A DNA stretch of 64,000 nucleotides from Primulina eburnea (GCF_022965805.1 NW_027331355.1:868001-932000); one strand, 5' to 3'. Positions 34,761 through 46,237 are shown, numbered from the stretch's first letter. The notes: generated by a model from the sequence alone, not told the origin. A program made the numbers and translations.

Positions 34761-35171
34761 ATGGCAGATGAGAGTTGCTCGAGTGTTTCGCCATTTTATC
34801 TGGAGGCTAGGAAGGCTGCTATCGAAGATGAAGTCTTCTACACTAGTCTTCCCTACTGGGAAAAGTTACAGGAGCTTGCGTTCCTGTATAATTCTGGAGA
34901 GGCTACCACTCCCAGACTGGTGGCACAGTTGGCAGAAGTGCGGGAGCGCTTGAATATAGCTGTGTGGGTGGACGTCTTTAAAGATGGTCATATCTATCAG
35001 CTGATGCTTCAAAAGGAACTGGAGATTCTTAATCGCATAGCTTCTTCTCACAGCTTTTGCAAGACATCTTGCAAGACATCTTCCTCAGCACTATCAGTTT
35101 GGTTGAGAATGTGGATAGACGATGTAGAGGAGAAATATGACAATGTAATCCAAGCGAATATTTATCGTTGA
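34761..35171 (+). CDS. Antisense ORF inside the copia element (136 aa), unknown function
   Basis: Opposite in strand to gag-pol, in the gap between the end of pol (35310) and the extra ORF (34169). It starts MADESCSSVSPFYLEARKAA and ends EEKYDNVIQANIYR, uninterrupted. The composition is protein-like: amphipathic helices (YWEKLQELAFLYN, RLVAQLAEVRERLNIAVW) and two Trp near the C-terminus. The ATG context AAAAAAATGGCAGAT is good for plants, and TATAAATA lies 67 bp upstream. A local duplication, AAGACATCTTGC, gives CKTSCKTS. It lies outside pol, so it is not a shadow of pol. I do not recognise the family. It might be a captured host gene or an element-specific regulator. That it is expressed is inference. 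Confidence 0.6.
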   Translation: MADESCSSVSPFYLEARKAAIEDEVFYTSLPYWEKLQELAFLYNSGEATTPRLVAQLAEVRERLNIAVWVDVFKDGHIYQLMLQKELEILNRIASSHSFCKTSCKTSSSALSVWLRMWIDDVEEKYDNVIQANIYR

Positions 35172-35309
35172 ATGAAATATTTATTTTGATGTAACTTTGT
35201 TTTTCTTTCATCAGTTGAAAGTCATATGAATAAGCAACTAACTGAAGAATCAGTAAATGACAGTAAAGCTGAAAGATGAATTAATAATCAAGACAACAAT
35301 AGCAATTGA

Positions 35310-36029
35310 TTAGGATAAATCAATTAATCCAAGTATATTGCGAAAATGATAAAACTTAGTCTCAGCCAGTGGTTTGGTGAAGATATCAGATGCTTGCTGC
35401 TCAGTTGAGACATATTCCAGTCTGATGTTCTTTTTCAGGGCATGATCTCTTATGAAGTGATGTCTGACATCTATGTGCTTGTTTCTGGAGTGAAGAATTG
35501 GATTATAGGTGATGGCAATTGTACTTGTATTATCACAAAATATTGGCGATTCTTTAGCATCAATTCCATAATCTCTCAGTTGTTGCTGAATCCAGAGCAG
35601 TTGAGCACAGCAACTTCCAGCAGCAAGATATTCTGCTTCAGTTGTGGAAGTTGCTATGGATGTTTGCTTCTTGCTGAACCATTAGATCAGTCTGTCCCCT
35701 AGAAACTGACATGATCCACTAGTACTTTTACGATCAAGCTTACATCCTGCATAATCTGCATCTGAATATCCAACTAAATTGAAAGATGAATCTTTAGAAT
35801 ACCATAACCCAACATTTTGTGTGCCCTTAAGATATTTCAAAATACGCTTGGCAGCTGCAAAATGTGATTGCATAGGATTTGCTTGAAATCTAGCACACAT
35901 GCATACAGCAAATACAATATCAGGACGACTAGCAGTTAGGCACAATAATGAACCTATTAAACCTCTGTAAAGTGTCGTCTCAACTGATATTCCCCCTTGA
36001 TCAGTGTCCAGTTTTACTGATGAGCTCAT
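35310..36029 (-). pseudogene. copia RNase H
   Basis: Minus-strand reading gives GGISVETTLYRGLIGSLLCL, RPDIVFAVCMCARFQ and YLKGTQNVGLWYS, then the RNase H motifs YSDADYAGC, TEAEYLAA, CDNTSTIA and the ending ADIFTKPL-like ASDIFTKPL. One in-frame stop follows FLGDRLI (about 35700), where a Ser codon is usual. The frame then stays open to the natural end at 35310. Confidence 0.88.
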
Positions 36030-36044
36030 GGGAGTACTTGCAGC

Positions 36045-36997
36045 TCAACATGATTCCATTCCAAACTTCTTCAGTAGTTCCTTCGTGTATTTAGTTTGAC
36101 TAATGAAAGTGCCCGACTCCAGTTGCTTCAGTTGTAATCCAAGAAAGAATGTCAGTTCACCCATCATGCTCATTTCAAATTTCTCCTGCATTAGCTTAGC
36201 AAATTTCTTGCATAATTTGGGGTTAGTTGACCCAAAAATAATGTCATCAACATAAATTTGAACAAGTAGAAAATGATCATTCTTGGAAAATTTGAACAAT
36301 GTCTTATCAACTGATCCAACAGAAAAATCGTGATCATTTAGGAATTTTGAAAGAGTTTCATACCAAGCTCTTGGAGCTTGTTTAAGACCATATAAGGCTT
36401 TGTTCAAATGGTAGACATGATCAGGAAGGTGATGATTGACAAAACCTGGAGGTTGTTCAACATAGACTTCTCCTGCAACTGGCCATTCAGAAATGCACTA
36501 TTTACATCCATTTGATAGACTTTGAAGTTTTTGAATGAAGCATAGGCAAGGAATATCCTGATTGCCTCCAATCTTGCAACTGGTGCATATGTTTCATTGT
36601 AATCAATTCCTTCTTCTTGCCTATATCCTTGTGCTACTAGTCTTGCTTTGTTGCGCACAACTGAACCATCTTCGTTCAGTTTTTTCCTGTACACCCATTT
36701 TGTACCTATAACAGTTTTTGAAATTGGTCTTGGAACTAAGTTCCAGACATTGTTATGGATAAACTGATTTAGCTCCTCTTGCATTGCATTTATCTTGTTT
36801 GGATCAGCAAGAGCTTCATCAGTCTTCTTGGGTTCTAGTTGTGATACGAAAGCTGAATGAATAAATAGATTAAGCATCTGATTTCTTGTTCTTACTGGAT
36901 CAGATGGTTTACCTATTACCAACTCTGGAGGATGTGATTTCTTCCATCTGAGTTCAGCATTTATTGCTTCTGAATCAGCAACTAATTCTGTGGGCAA
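36045..36997 (-). pseudogene. copia reverse transcriptase
   Basis: Two overlapping frames supply the copia [40 protein letters not shown] and [13 protein letters not shown] in the first, then KALYGLKQAPRAWYE and the catalytic YVDDIIFGS in the second. A frameshift near 36405-36470 separates them, so the active site is present in sequence but not in one frame. Confidence 0.9.
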
Positions 36998-37156
36998 CTG
37001 AACGTTTTCAGTTTCAGTTGGAGCAGTTTCAGTTGGTATATGAATGTCATTTGGTTGCTCTATTAACTGATCATTAGGAACAGCTTCTGGTTCTTCTGGT
37101 TGATCTAATACTTCTGGTTCAGGTGTTTGGAGGTTGCTTTGATTGATATGGATGTC

Positions 37157-38107
37157 TTATTCATCATCATCATCATCCAAGATTATATCTGTAAATCTAT
37201 CAGCTAGCTCAACTTGATCAGTTGGCTTATTAGTTAGTACAGTTTCATCAAAAACAACATGGATAGATTCCTCAACATTTAAAGTATTTTTGTTGAAGAC
37301 TCTATAAGCTTTACTCACTGAAGAGTAACCAAGAAATATTCCTTCTGCAGATTTAGCATCAAAGGCTTTTAAATGAGTTTTACCATTGACAAGTATAAAA
37401 CATCTGCAGCCGAATATTTTGAAGTAGGAAACCACACTTTTTCTTCCATGCCAGATCTCATAAGGTGTTTTCATATGATTCTTACTAATCATTGATCTGT
37501 TTTGAGTGTAACACGCAGTGTTTACTGCCTCTGCCCAAAACCTTTGAGAGATACTAGAATCAGCAAGCATTGTTCTAGCAGCCTCTTTGAGGGTCCGATT
37601 TCTCCTTTCAGCTACACCATTTTGCTGAGGAGTTCTAGCTGCTGAAAGCTCATGCTTGATTCCGGTATTCTCTAAATAATTTGAAAGAATTTGATTGATA
37701 AATTCAGTTGCTCGATCGGATCTGATTCTGTCAATTCCAACTGATTTTTCATTTAATAATCTTTTGAAAAGCTTAATCAGTTGAGCAGCAGTTTGATCTT
37801 TGGATTTGAAAAATATAACCCAAGTAAATCTTGAAAAATCATCTACAACCACCAAGGTGTATTTCATTCCCCCTAAACTCATGACTGGTATTGGACCAAA
37901 TAGATCCATATGTAACAGCTCTAAGCATCGGGAAGAAGATTTACGACCCTTGTTCTTAAAAGAAGATTTGATTTGTCTACCAAACTGACATGCTGAGCAA
38001 ATTTTATCTTTGATAAAATCCATTTTGGGCAATCCAGTAACAAGATTGTGGTTACTCAAATATGCAATAGACTTGAAGTTCAGGTGGTTTAATCGCTTAT
38101 GCCACAA
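37157..38107 (-). pseudogene. copia integrase
   Basis: One open frame of 316 residues holds the HHCC zinc region (WHKRLNHLN...CSACQFG) and the DDE core: LLHMDLFGPIP for the first Asp, IRSDRATEFIN for the second, and QQNGVAERRNRTL for the Glu. A GKLI-type C-terminal region follows (YEIWHGRKSVVSYFKIFGC). The second Asp motif is usually SDRGTEF-like; here it reads SDRATEF. Intact as a domain but isolated from RT by stops. Confidence 0.92.
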
Positions 38108-38215
38108 CCAGTTTTTAGAGGATTTTGAAGCAATAAAACATACTGGTGCATAAGGTTGATCATTCCAGCTGACTTTATAAGTGTTTCCACACCTTTTGCC
38201 AGTTAGGATGATCTC

Positions 38216-38485
38216 TTAAGTTGAGATTTTGACTGAACAAGAATGTTTGTCAAACTGAACTGAGAATCCATTATCGCATAATTGACTGATGTTGATCAGA
38301 TTATACTTGAGATTCTCAACTAATAATACGTCATTAATCGTGAAGTTACCATGGATAAGCTTACCCTTACCCACAGTTTTACCTTTAGAATTATCTCCAA
38401 AACTGATGTTTGGTCCAGTGTACTTAACTTGTTGAGATAATAAATTTGAATCTCCTGTCATGTGGCGTGAACATCCACTATCCAA
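38216..38485 (-). pseudogene. copia aspartic protease region
   Basis: MDSGCSRHMTGD is the copia protease active site (D-S-G), preceded in the same frame by codons for a Tyr-Leu approach. ISFGDNSKGKTVGKGK and NLKYNLINISQLCDNGFSV follow, as in other plant copia elements. Confidence 0.88.
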
Positions 38486-38536
38486 GTACCATTTAGATTC
38501 AATGCTTGTACAAGATAAGATTCTGGTACCCTTTTT

Positions 38537-40472
38537 CTATTTGGGTCCAAAGTTGATTAGTCCTTTAGGAATCCAGACTTGGATCAGTCTAACTAACCGC
38601 CAGTTGCTGTATTCCAGATGGTCTTTCTCGGTCTGTGTGTGCTTGGTGTATGGTGTGCAGGAGATACAACATGTGATTTGCCCTTTTTCAACTGATTGTT
38701 CATCCAGTATCTCTTCTGAGTAATTCTTGCTGAAAATTTTTGGTGGCTGACTTCGTGAGTCAGTCGCATCTTTTGGGCTATAACAAATACCACATCTTTT
38801 GCCCTTGTTCATACTTTGAGTTGGCTGTTCAATCAGTTTACTTGGCTCAGCTTGTTCTTGTACCATAACTGATTTGACAAAGTGAATGTATTTCCCTTTA
38901 TCCATATTCAGTTTTGGTCGAGTATCCTTGGGAGACATTTCATCTTGGTTACTGAACCCTAAACCAGTTTTATCAGTAACTGATTTTTGTGAGTTCTGTA
39001 TATCAGTCAATGCAACAGATGATTTGTTCCAAGCCTGAATAAGCTCAGTTCGCTTTAAATTTTCAAGCATCAACTTTTGAATCATTAACTGATCCTTGCT
39101 TCTTTCAGTATTGAGTTCAGCAATCTCCTTTTTCAGACTCAACATGTCAATTGATTCATCAGTTGTAGTCTTATTGTCTATAGGATCAGTTTGCTTTGCT
39201 CTGGCCTTTTCAAATGATAAGGCAAGCTTTTGATACTCACTAATCATATCATGCAATGTTGAAATAATTTCTTCTCTCATAAAATCAGTTGAGCTAAAGT
39301 CAAATACCTGTTGGCGGCTGGACTCCAGTTCTGTATCATCAGCCATCAGACATTTCACTTCTTCTTCATTGTCAATAGAACTGCATGAAGTTTCTGGTTC
39401 TGACTCCTCGCTATTAGTGTCTGCCCACTTTGATTTGCTCTCTTCAGCCAAGAGCACTTCATGCTTCTTCCTGGAGAACTTCTTGTCATCTTTGGATCTC
39501 TTTTTGTGCTCATATGGTTTCTTTCTTCTTTCAGTTGAGCCCTGACTGTCTTTCTTTGGTTTGGTACAGTCAGCAATGAAGTGACCTGGTTTGCCACAGT
39601 TGTAGCAAGCGTTTGATTCTTCCTTGGAATTGCTTCTTTGATATCTATTTTGAAAGTTTACTTGATTTTACTCATAAATCTTCCAAACTTTTTGATGAAC
39701 AATGACATGGCATCATTGCTTAGTTGATCAGCAGCTTTTTCAACTGAACCAGTTGGTTCTGTTCTAACAACAGCTAAGGCAGTTGTGACTGCTGGAGTAG
39801 AAGATTCTCCTTCTCGAGTTTGCAATTCAAACTCGTAGGCTTTCAAATCAGCAAATAGATCATGAAGCTCAACTTTGTTCAGATCTTTGGATTCCCTCAT
39901 TGCCATGGTCTTCACATCCCACTCCTTGGGAAGACCTCTGATTATCTTCAATGCAACTTCTTTGTTTGAGTACACTTTTCCAAGTGCATTTAGTTCATTG
40001 ATGATGCAGCTGGTTCTTTCATCATAATCATGCATCGTTTCACCAACTCTCATTTTGATATTGTCAAACTTCTGAACAGCAACAGAAAGTTTGTTTTCTT
40101 TGGTTTGTTCGTTCCCTTCGCAAAGCTAGATCAGCTTCTCCCAAATTTCTTTGGTTGTCTTGCACATTTTATTTTGCTGAAAGTTACTTTATCCAGCGTC
40201 TTGTATAGTATATCCTTTGCCACATTATCCAAGTTGGCTTTTCTTTTATCCTATGTGGTCTATTCTTCTCTGGTCTTTTCTATACGATGAGGTGCCCTAT
40301 CAGTAATGGCAACAGCTGTGTTGGCTTTCAAAATCTTCATGGGCCCGTCAGTTATAACGTACCACATATCATCATCTTGTGCAGCTAGGTGAGCCTGCAT
40401 CTTGATCTCCCAATCATCGAAGTCTTCTCTAGAGAACATAGGAATATTGTTGAATGAAGACATAATGAACAA
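38537..40472 (-). pseudogene. copia gag with CCHC zinc knuckle
   Basis: Begins at 40472 (MSSFNNIPMFSREDFDDWEI). Three reading frames are needed. The capsid part includes KIIRGLPKEWDVKTMAMRES (about 39940) and DLFADLKAYEFELQTRE. The zinc knuckle CYNCGKPGHFIADC lies at about 39568-39610. A long Glu/Ser-rich linker with SEESEPETSCSSIDNEEEVK then leads to the protease. Frameshifts near 40150 and 39650 inactivate it. Confidence 0.88.
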
Positions 40473-40506
40473 TTTGAGTATAGATATTCTGATACGAGAT
40501 ATAACC

Positions 40507-40518
40507 GCTCTGATACCA
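40507..40518 (-). other. Primer-binding site of the copia element (initiator tRNA-Met)
   Basis: Plus-strand GCTCTGATACCA, which is TGGTATCAGAGC on the minus strand. It lies two bases inside the 5' LTR (40521). Confidence 0.92.
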
Positions 40519-40520
40519 CT

Positions 40521-41467
40521 TGAAAGGATCGGTTAAACTAATAAAGAGTGTTTAGAAGGGGGGGGGGGGGTTGAATAAACACTTCTCTAATTTAAGTATT
40601 CTTCGACAATATGAGTTCAGTTATGTTACAAACTGAAACTAAATATCCCGTCGGTCAATGACAATCAGTTAAATTGAACAAAACAGTTGCGGAAAATGAA
40701 CTGACTGAAAGATAGAGTATCTAACTGAAAATAATGACTGAAGTAAAGATAACACAATATGTTTCTGGATGTTCGGAGACTTGAATAACTCCTACGTCAC
40801 CCCTTCTATCACGAAGATAGGATATCCACTAAAATACTTTGATCAAATACAAGATACTGCACTGACCCACTTCAGTTTGGACTTATCACTTTGTCACAAC
40901 TGAAACTCTTAGTATATAACACTTTTACAGATGGTAACTGATGTTAGCATAACTTAGAAAATCTATCAAAGATTACAAAGTGCTATTTAAGCTCGAGAAT
41001 GTAGCCTTGAATGCTACTGATAAAACTAGTAAGCGAGAGCTTTTGGCTTCTGAGTATGAGTAGATATTTTAGCAGCGTAACAGCAAGTAGAATGAGATAG
41101 CTAAGATCAATTGTTGTTTCTTCGGCTGCTATCTTCGATTATTTATAGGCTTCTCTATCAACGGTAACATTAAAGGATAATTGAATATTTTAACCGTTGA
41201 TTGCCACGTCGATATACTCTTACATTCATACACTGCTTTTCTGAAATGCGGAGTTCCACTACTTACTATTTGTCGGTTGTCGCTTTCAACTGATGACATG
41301 TACAGCTGAGAGATCAGCTGGTAAAGAATCAGTTGGCGAGAATGAACTTCAGTTGTATCGATCAGTTAACTGAATTCAGCTGATGACGTGTTCAGTTGGC
41401 GATCAGTTCAGTTGCTTAGTTCAGTTGGTTCAACTTTTGTCAAAACACCGGAATTAAGTTTCCAACA
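40521..41467 (-). repeat. Right LTR (5' LTR) of the copia element
   Basis: 947 bp. It matches 30446-31400 except for scattered substitutions, a run of G at about 40558-40570 and loss of about 20 bp near 41263. Confidence 0.92.
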
Positions 41468-42068
41468 ATATTCGATACAGAGAGGGCCGAAGTCCGGGAA
41501 TAAGACGTACCGCCACCCCGATTGGGAGAGTAGGTGGGAGATTGTTGCGTCTTATTCACACGGGATCCCTAGACTTAGATATGAGTCGAGTCAAAGAATA
41601 AGAGTCGAAGAGTTTTATCTGTATTAACTAATGTGTTATAAATACTGATTTATATGTTATGATTTTGTATTTAATTGCGTGACATGCATGTATGCATGTT
41701 TTAAACTGGGATTTGTTCTCACCGGAGTATCCGGCTGTTGTTGTGTCTGTATGTGTGCATGACAACAGGTGGGACAAGATCAGGGTCAAGAAGAGCGTGA
41801 CTGAGATTGGATAGCGTGGTGATTTCGGGCGTAGAAGATGAAATAGTGGTTCTACATTTAATCTGTAGTTGATTTTAAAAACGCTAGTTTGTATGACTGT
41901 AATGGAACAAGACATGTACCAATGTTTGTTGAAATAAAATAGAGATAAAGTTGATGTATGATTTATATACAATTGTTTTTTGTATTAAAAGCAAAATTTT
42001 GACCCACATTTTCTAGCAAAGATCCAATTAATCCCAAAGACAATTGAGTTAGAGCCCGGGTCCCCACA

Positions 42069-42100
42069 CCCGAGCGGTAACATTTTACCGCCCGAGCGCC
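42069..42100. repeat. Right part of a GC-rich hairpin split by the 29265 LTR insertion
   Basis: CCCGAGCGGTAACATTTTACCGCCCGAGCGCC. Its left end, GGCGCCCGA, is at 29256-29264. The CCCGA target duplication lies within the stem. Confidence 0.8.
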
Positions 42101-42939
42101 ACCCTCACTGTCGAGCATTTATTTTTTTAGCTCGGCGCTCTGGCGATAAGACTCCTTCTTTTCAAATTCAAATAGTGAGTTCATGTTTTTATGGTTGGGA
42201 AATGTTCACACGTCATCTTAGAGTTTGTTTCGGGGTTTGATGTCATGGTTAGTGCAATTAAACGAGGTCAAGTCCCGAGCGATCTAGAATGTCATAAGCT
42301 AATTAATTGATTTCGGTGGTGAGAACGAATACCTACGTCTAATTTATGCAAGTTAAATGTTGAAATTCATGTTAGCATGTGCAGCAGTGGCCCCAAGCGA
42401 AATCCAACGAATCCCTCAACGCCAAGTAAGTATGTTCGCCGTGCAAAGAAAATATTTCAAGTTTTTGAGGTATGCTAAATGTCTTGTGACCAATTATGTA
42501 TGGGATTGGAAAGCGGTAAAGCATGACCAGAGACCAATCCATCCCGTTAAATCATGAACGAGTTTAGATCAGGATTGGAAAGCGTTAAAGCATGAACATT
42601 GACCAATCCACCCGTTAAAGCATGAATGAGGATCTCATGTATGTGGCAGTGGATTCTTCCCTGTCATCCCAGTACTGTGGTTTAGTCTGATTAGGCGTTT
42701 TATGTATGGGTCACTCGCTTTGAAACATGCCTCTACGCAAAATTATGAAGTTTATGTATGTTCATGTAAGTATAAGTATGCAAACATGTTTAAGAAAAGT
42801 TTCACATTATGGCACGTCTATGTTACGTATGTAAGTTCAAGCTTTATATGCATGTTAAACTTCAAATATGTAATGTTCTATTTTAAAGTTGCATGTGATT
42901 TTATTACGTATTACTCGTTACTTCCAGTTTATACGTGTT

Positions 42940-42953
42940 GAGTCTTTAGACTC
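42940..42953. promoter_or_regulatory. Conserved LTR palindrome (copy 4)
   Basis: GAGTCTTTAGACTC, followed by ACTAGACTTGATCGAAGCAG as in the 2520 copy. Confidence 0.6.
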
Positions 42954-43775
42954 ACTAGACTTGATCGAAGCAGGTGAGCATGATTTTGAGGAGACAGTGG
43001 TGGGGACCAAGGAGCTGGCTTGGACTGAGCAGGAGGCTAGACCCGAGGACTGCCCAAGTTTTAAGTTTTTATGAAAAGTCAAATACTCTGATTTCATGCT
43101 ACTGGTTATGAGATTTTAAACAACTACTTTTGTCAAACCTTATTTTAGATCTTTTGTTGCAACTACTTTTGGGACGTACAGTTTATTTTATCGAATTTCG
43201 AAGGTTCGCCTTTTATTTAAGAAATGTTTTAATTTTTCCGCAAATTTTAAGTAGTATAAAGTACGGTACGTTACAGTTTGTGTGTGCGTGGAGGAGCTTC
43301 AGTGGGAGCTAGCGTACAGGCGTGTTGGTTGGGGTGCATGGGACTATAGGCTTGGTTCAAATAGGTCAAGTAGGGTCTGGTCAAGGGCTAGGAACGGCTG
43401 GTCTTGGGCTGATCCTCGATGGTTTGGTCTAGGAAGGGTAAAACGTGAATTCGGTGCACTAGAGTTACGTTTAGTAACTTGCTGGATTTTTCCAGAAACC
43501 GTTCAGGGATCCATTAGAAAGTTTTAAGGTCTAATTTTGATGGTTTTAGGGCCTTTTAGATGTGAACTAAGTATGGTAAAAATTTTGGATAAATTTGGTT
43601 AAGTTTCATGTCGATTCATGTTAAAACGGGGACCCCGATCCAATTTTTTAAACAAATCGATTAAGTTTTGAAAAAAGCTTGAGTTTAAGTCTAAGAATGC
43701 TTATAAATATGTTTTGGGACATTTTAAGGAGGGTGGAAAACTTCGGGATAAATTTTAGAGGTCCAGAGGTAAAAC

Positions 43776-44519
43776 TAGGGATGTAAATGATCTAAACCAA
43801 ACAAAACAGTATCAGGCTTGAGCTTGGTTTGTTTAAAATTGTTTGAGGCTCGAGCTCGAGCTTGATTCGAGCTTCTATTATCAGGCTCGAGCTTGGTTTG
43901 TATTGAAATTACTGAGCTCGTTAAAACCTCGAGCTCGGCTCGTTAAAAGCTCGTTTAGCATGTTAATCAAGCCAGGCTCGAGCTCGGTTCGTTAAAAGCT
44001 CGTTTAGCATGTTAATCAAACCAGACTTGAGCTTGATTCATTAATAGCTCTTTTAACATGTTTAACAAGCCTGCTTGAGCTCGTCTCGTTTTCGAGCTCG
44101 ATAAGCATAGAATTGAGCTAGAGTTTGAGTTTGAATCGAGCTTGTTTAAAATTAAATATATCTATAAACTAATTTTAAATCAGACATAAAAATGTAAATT
44201 CATTCATATATAACCAAAACGACACAAATAAGAGCAAAAAAAAACATAAATAAGTATATTATTGAACATTCAAAAATCATGTTTGCGAGCCACCTAAACG
44301 AGCCGAGCTCGAGTACGAGCACCTAAACGAGCCGAGCTCGATCTCGCGAGCCTATCATCAAAACATGTTTGCGAGCTCACGAACCGAATATCCTTAGGCT
44401 TGAGTTTGGTTTGATTAAATTTTCTCTGTTTGATATGATTAACAAACAAACTCAAACGAGCTTTTTATCGAGTCGAGCTTCGAATAGCTCGCAAACCGTT
44501 TGGTACATTTACATCCCTA
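43776..44519. mobile_element. Non-autonomous hAT-type transposon, 744 bp, 8-bp TSD GGTAAAAC
   Basis: Terminal inverted repeats TAGGGATGTAAATG and CATTTACATCCCTA, with GGTAAAAC at 43768-43775 and 44520-44527. The 8-bp duplication is diagnostic of the hAT superfamily. The interior is full of GAGCTCG/CGAGCTC words with no transposase. From general knowledge, TAGGGRTGTAAATG...CTCGAGCTCG repeats are widespread in plants. Confidence 0.9.
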
Positions 44520-45120
44520 GGTAAAACGGTAATTTTGGGTTTCCAGGGGTAAAATGGTCATTTTGTACCCGAGGTGAGATTTTGGTCCTGGCAGCGCTCT
44601 GAGCACAAATTTACCATATTTTAAATGTTTTTGCATCATGATCACGATTTTTAAGATTTTATGAAAATATACGTTGCCTGCTTGGATTTAAAGAAAATTG
44701 CATATGTGCATGATTTTTATAAGTGATGAAAATGATGATGTTTTGAATGATGAGAATTAGTTGTGGCTATCGAAATATATGTAAATTCATAATTCGTATA
44801 TGTAAATGATGACGATGAGGCCTAGGCACAGTGGATGGGTAATCCTGTCACTGATGTCCGACAGCCGCCGGGTACCACGGTTGTATGTATGATATATCCA
44901 TCATAAATGATGGAATACGATAGTCACCTCTAATGAACTAAATTCATCAATGTAAATTATGAATGATGAATGATGATTAACTATGAAGGTTTTGACACGT
45001 CACGATTTCATATGACACGTTTACATTACACTTTTAAAGTTCATGAAAGATGTTGAGTATGATATTTTTCAATGCTGTGTGCTATTTATTGGTATTTGTT
45101 ATTTATGGTACAAGTGTGTT

Positions 45121-45134
45121 GAGTCTTTAGACTC
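45121..45134. promoter_or_regulatory. Conserved LTR palindrome (copy 5)
   Basis: GAGTCTTTAGACTC followed by ACTAGGTGTGTGATGCAGGT. It lies 355 bp upstream of the LTR end. Confidence 0.6.
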
Positions 45135-45491
45135 ACTAGGTGTGTGATGCAGGTGAGTTTGATGTCGAGGGGACTGGAGGTGCTGAACTCTGAGTCGGCA
45201 GGCCTGGTGGACGACACGACTTGAGGACCTCATGATTTTCCACATATTTACGATTTTATGTTATTTAGAGAATATAAGCATTTTATACGCTGTTTTATTT
45301 TACTGTTTGATGTTATGATTTTTACTCATTTTTGTTTCGTTATATTTTTATTAGTAATTACTTATGATTATTTTTAAATGATATTTTTAAGTATGACTGT
45401 ATGCATGCAATTTATTTAAATGCTTAATTTCAAAATGTGAGCTTATATAAAAAAAATATTTCCGCACTTTTAAAACGGTAGACGTTAAAGT

Positions 45492-45503
45492 TGGTATCAG
45501 AGC
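45492..45503 (+). other. Primer-binding site of the LARD-like element (initiator tRNA-Met)
   Basis: TGGTATCAGAGC, exact, two bases after the end of the 5' LTR (45489). Confidence 0.9.
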
Positions 45504-46237
45504 AAGAGTCCTGTATAGGGTTGTGCCGCCGCCAGCTTCTGCAGTTCAGTTTTCAAGCCTCAAGTCTGTAAGTTTAAATGTTTTAAAGCTATCACCTGTA
45601 TGATTGCATGATTTATGATTTACAACGATTTACTGTACGGGTTTATCTGTCGTTATGTTTTGAGATTAGATGCTTTAAAATTTGTATGCATGTTACGACA
45701 TGAAATGAGAAATTATACGATTTTCATGCATGCTAGCTTTGTGGTGGAATTGGACACGAAGAAGAAATTTTCTATTGGGCATTAGGAAAGATTGGAAATG
45801 ATTTGTCTAAATTGATTTTTGGTTAGTAAGTACTGATGTTCTATTCTTTGGGTCACAAGTTAGTCATAAAGATTATAAGTGTTTTTGGGACTTGTAGATT
45901 TTCTAGAAAATTACTGATGGTTCGTGATTGCTAGTTGAGTTAATTTTTGAGGATTTCATGTAAGGATTAATTATTCGTGACTACGACTATCTTTGGAGGT
46001 ATAAAAACATGGAATTTATTTAGGATGCATGCTCTATCTAGTTGGATTTAAAGATTGAATTGCATGAATTGAGAATTTGAAGGACCTAATTGTAATAACC
46101 AATAATTTGAGGAGCGAAGTGCAAAATAAAAATCTAAGGGACTATTTTCGAATTTTCTGAATTTTGGGATTAAAATCTGAGTTTCGAGAATTTTAAGGTT
46201 TAATTAGGCTAAAATCGAAAATATTATGGGGACAAAA
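45504..46237 (+). mobile_element. Non-coding interior of the LARD-like element, left part
   Basis: No gag or pol similarity and no long frame. It begins after the PBS with GCCGCCGCCAGCTTCTGCAG and becomes AT-rich with phrases such as TTTTAAGGTTTAATTAGGC. An LTR with PBS and PPT but non-coding interior is the definition of a large retrotransposon derivative, moved by proteins of another element. Confidence 0.7.

Larger units (their letters stand above)
30446..41467 (-). mobile_element. Ty1/copia (SIRE-like) LTR retrotransposon, 11.0 kb, TSD ATATT
   Basis: Complete structure: LTRs at 30446-31400 and 40521-41467, both TGAAAGGATC...TTTCCAACA; ATATT at 30441-30445 and 41468-41472; an initiator-Met PBS next to the right LTR; and a polypurine tract next to the left LTR. 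Minus-strand gene order is gag, protease, integrase, RT, RNase H, which defines copia. A large extra ORF follows pol, and a separate plus-strand ORF lies between them. The LTRs look roughly 97-98% alike by eye (a run of G and a 20-odd-bp gap are the largest differences), so the insertion is fairly recent, and it is the innermost layer of the nest. Coding frames carry stops and frameshifts, so it is not autonomous. SIRE/Maximus affinity is inferred from size, LTR length and the extra ORF. Confidence 0.93.
29265..42068 (+). mobile_element. LTR (about 1.8 kb without inserts), TSD CCCGA, holding the copia element
   Basis: TGTAATGCTC...GGTCCCCACA, with CCCGA at 29260-29264 and 42069-42073. Own segments are 29265-30440 and about 41468-42068. 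It is related to 49458-51386 and 55287 onward. The upstream part has two GC-rich hairpins (29405-29441, 29471-29504), then GCCATTTGCCCCTCACCATG and a TATA run at 29553-29561. These fit a U3 promoter with transcription starting shortly after. The insertion site lies inside a palindrome of the older LTR. A piece of plastid trnL is at 30127-30195. No coding sequence of its own. Confidence 0.85.
24768..43275 (+). mobile_element. LTR related to 2520-5147, split by two further insertions
   Basis: Starts TGTAGAACCC at 24768 and ends GGTACGTTACA at 43275. Flanks GCTTG (24763-24767) and GTTTG (43276-43280) match 4 of 5. Own segments are 24768-26072, 29096-29264 and about 42074-43275, roughly 2.7 kb. 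They are collinear with 2520-5147, including the CA tract, the region around the CGTCTAATTTATGCAAGTT block, and the GAGTCTTTAGACTC palindrome at 42940-42953. It differs from that copy by two GC-rich hairpins (29186-29219, and one split at 29256-29264/42069-42100). Nested insertions are 26073-29090 and 29265-42068. No coding sequence of its own. Confidence 0.82.
22121..45489 (+). mobile_element. 5' LTR of a LARD-like element, interrupted by three insertions
   Basis: Starts TGTAACGTCC at 22121 and ends TAGACGTTAAA at 45489, right before a primer-binding site. Own segments are 22121-23067, 24568-24767, 43281-43775 and 44528-45489, about 2.6 kb in total. The interruptions are 23068-24562, 24768-43275 and 43776-44519, with duplications GTAGG, GCTTG/GTTTG and GGTAAAAC. 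Removing them restores continuity with the 3' LTR copy (53090 onward). It carries the GAGTCTTTAGACTC palindrome at 45121-45134. The LTR is non-coding. Confidence 0.85.
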
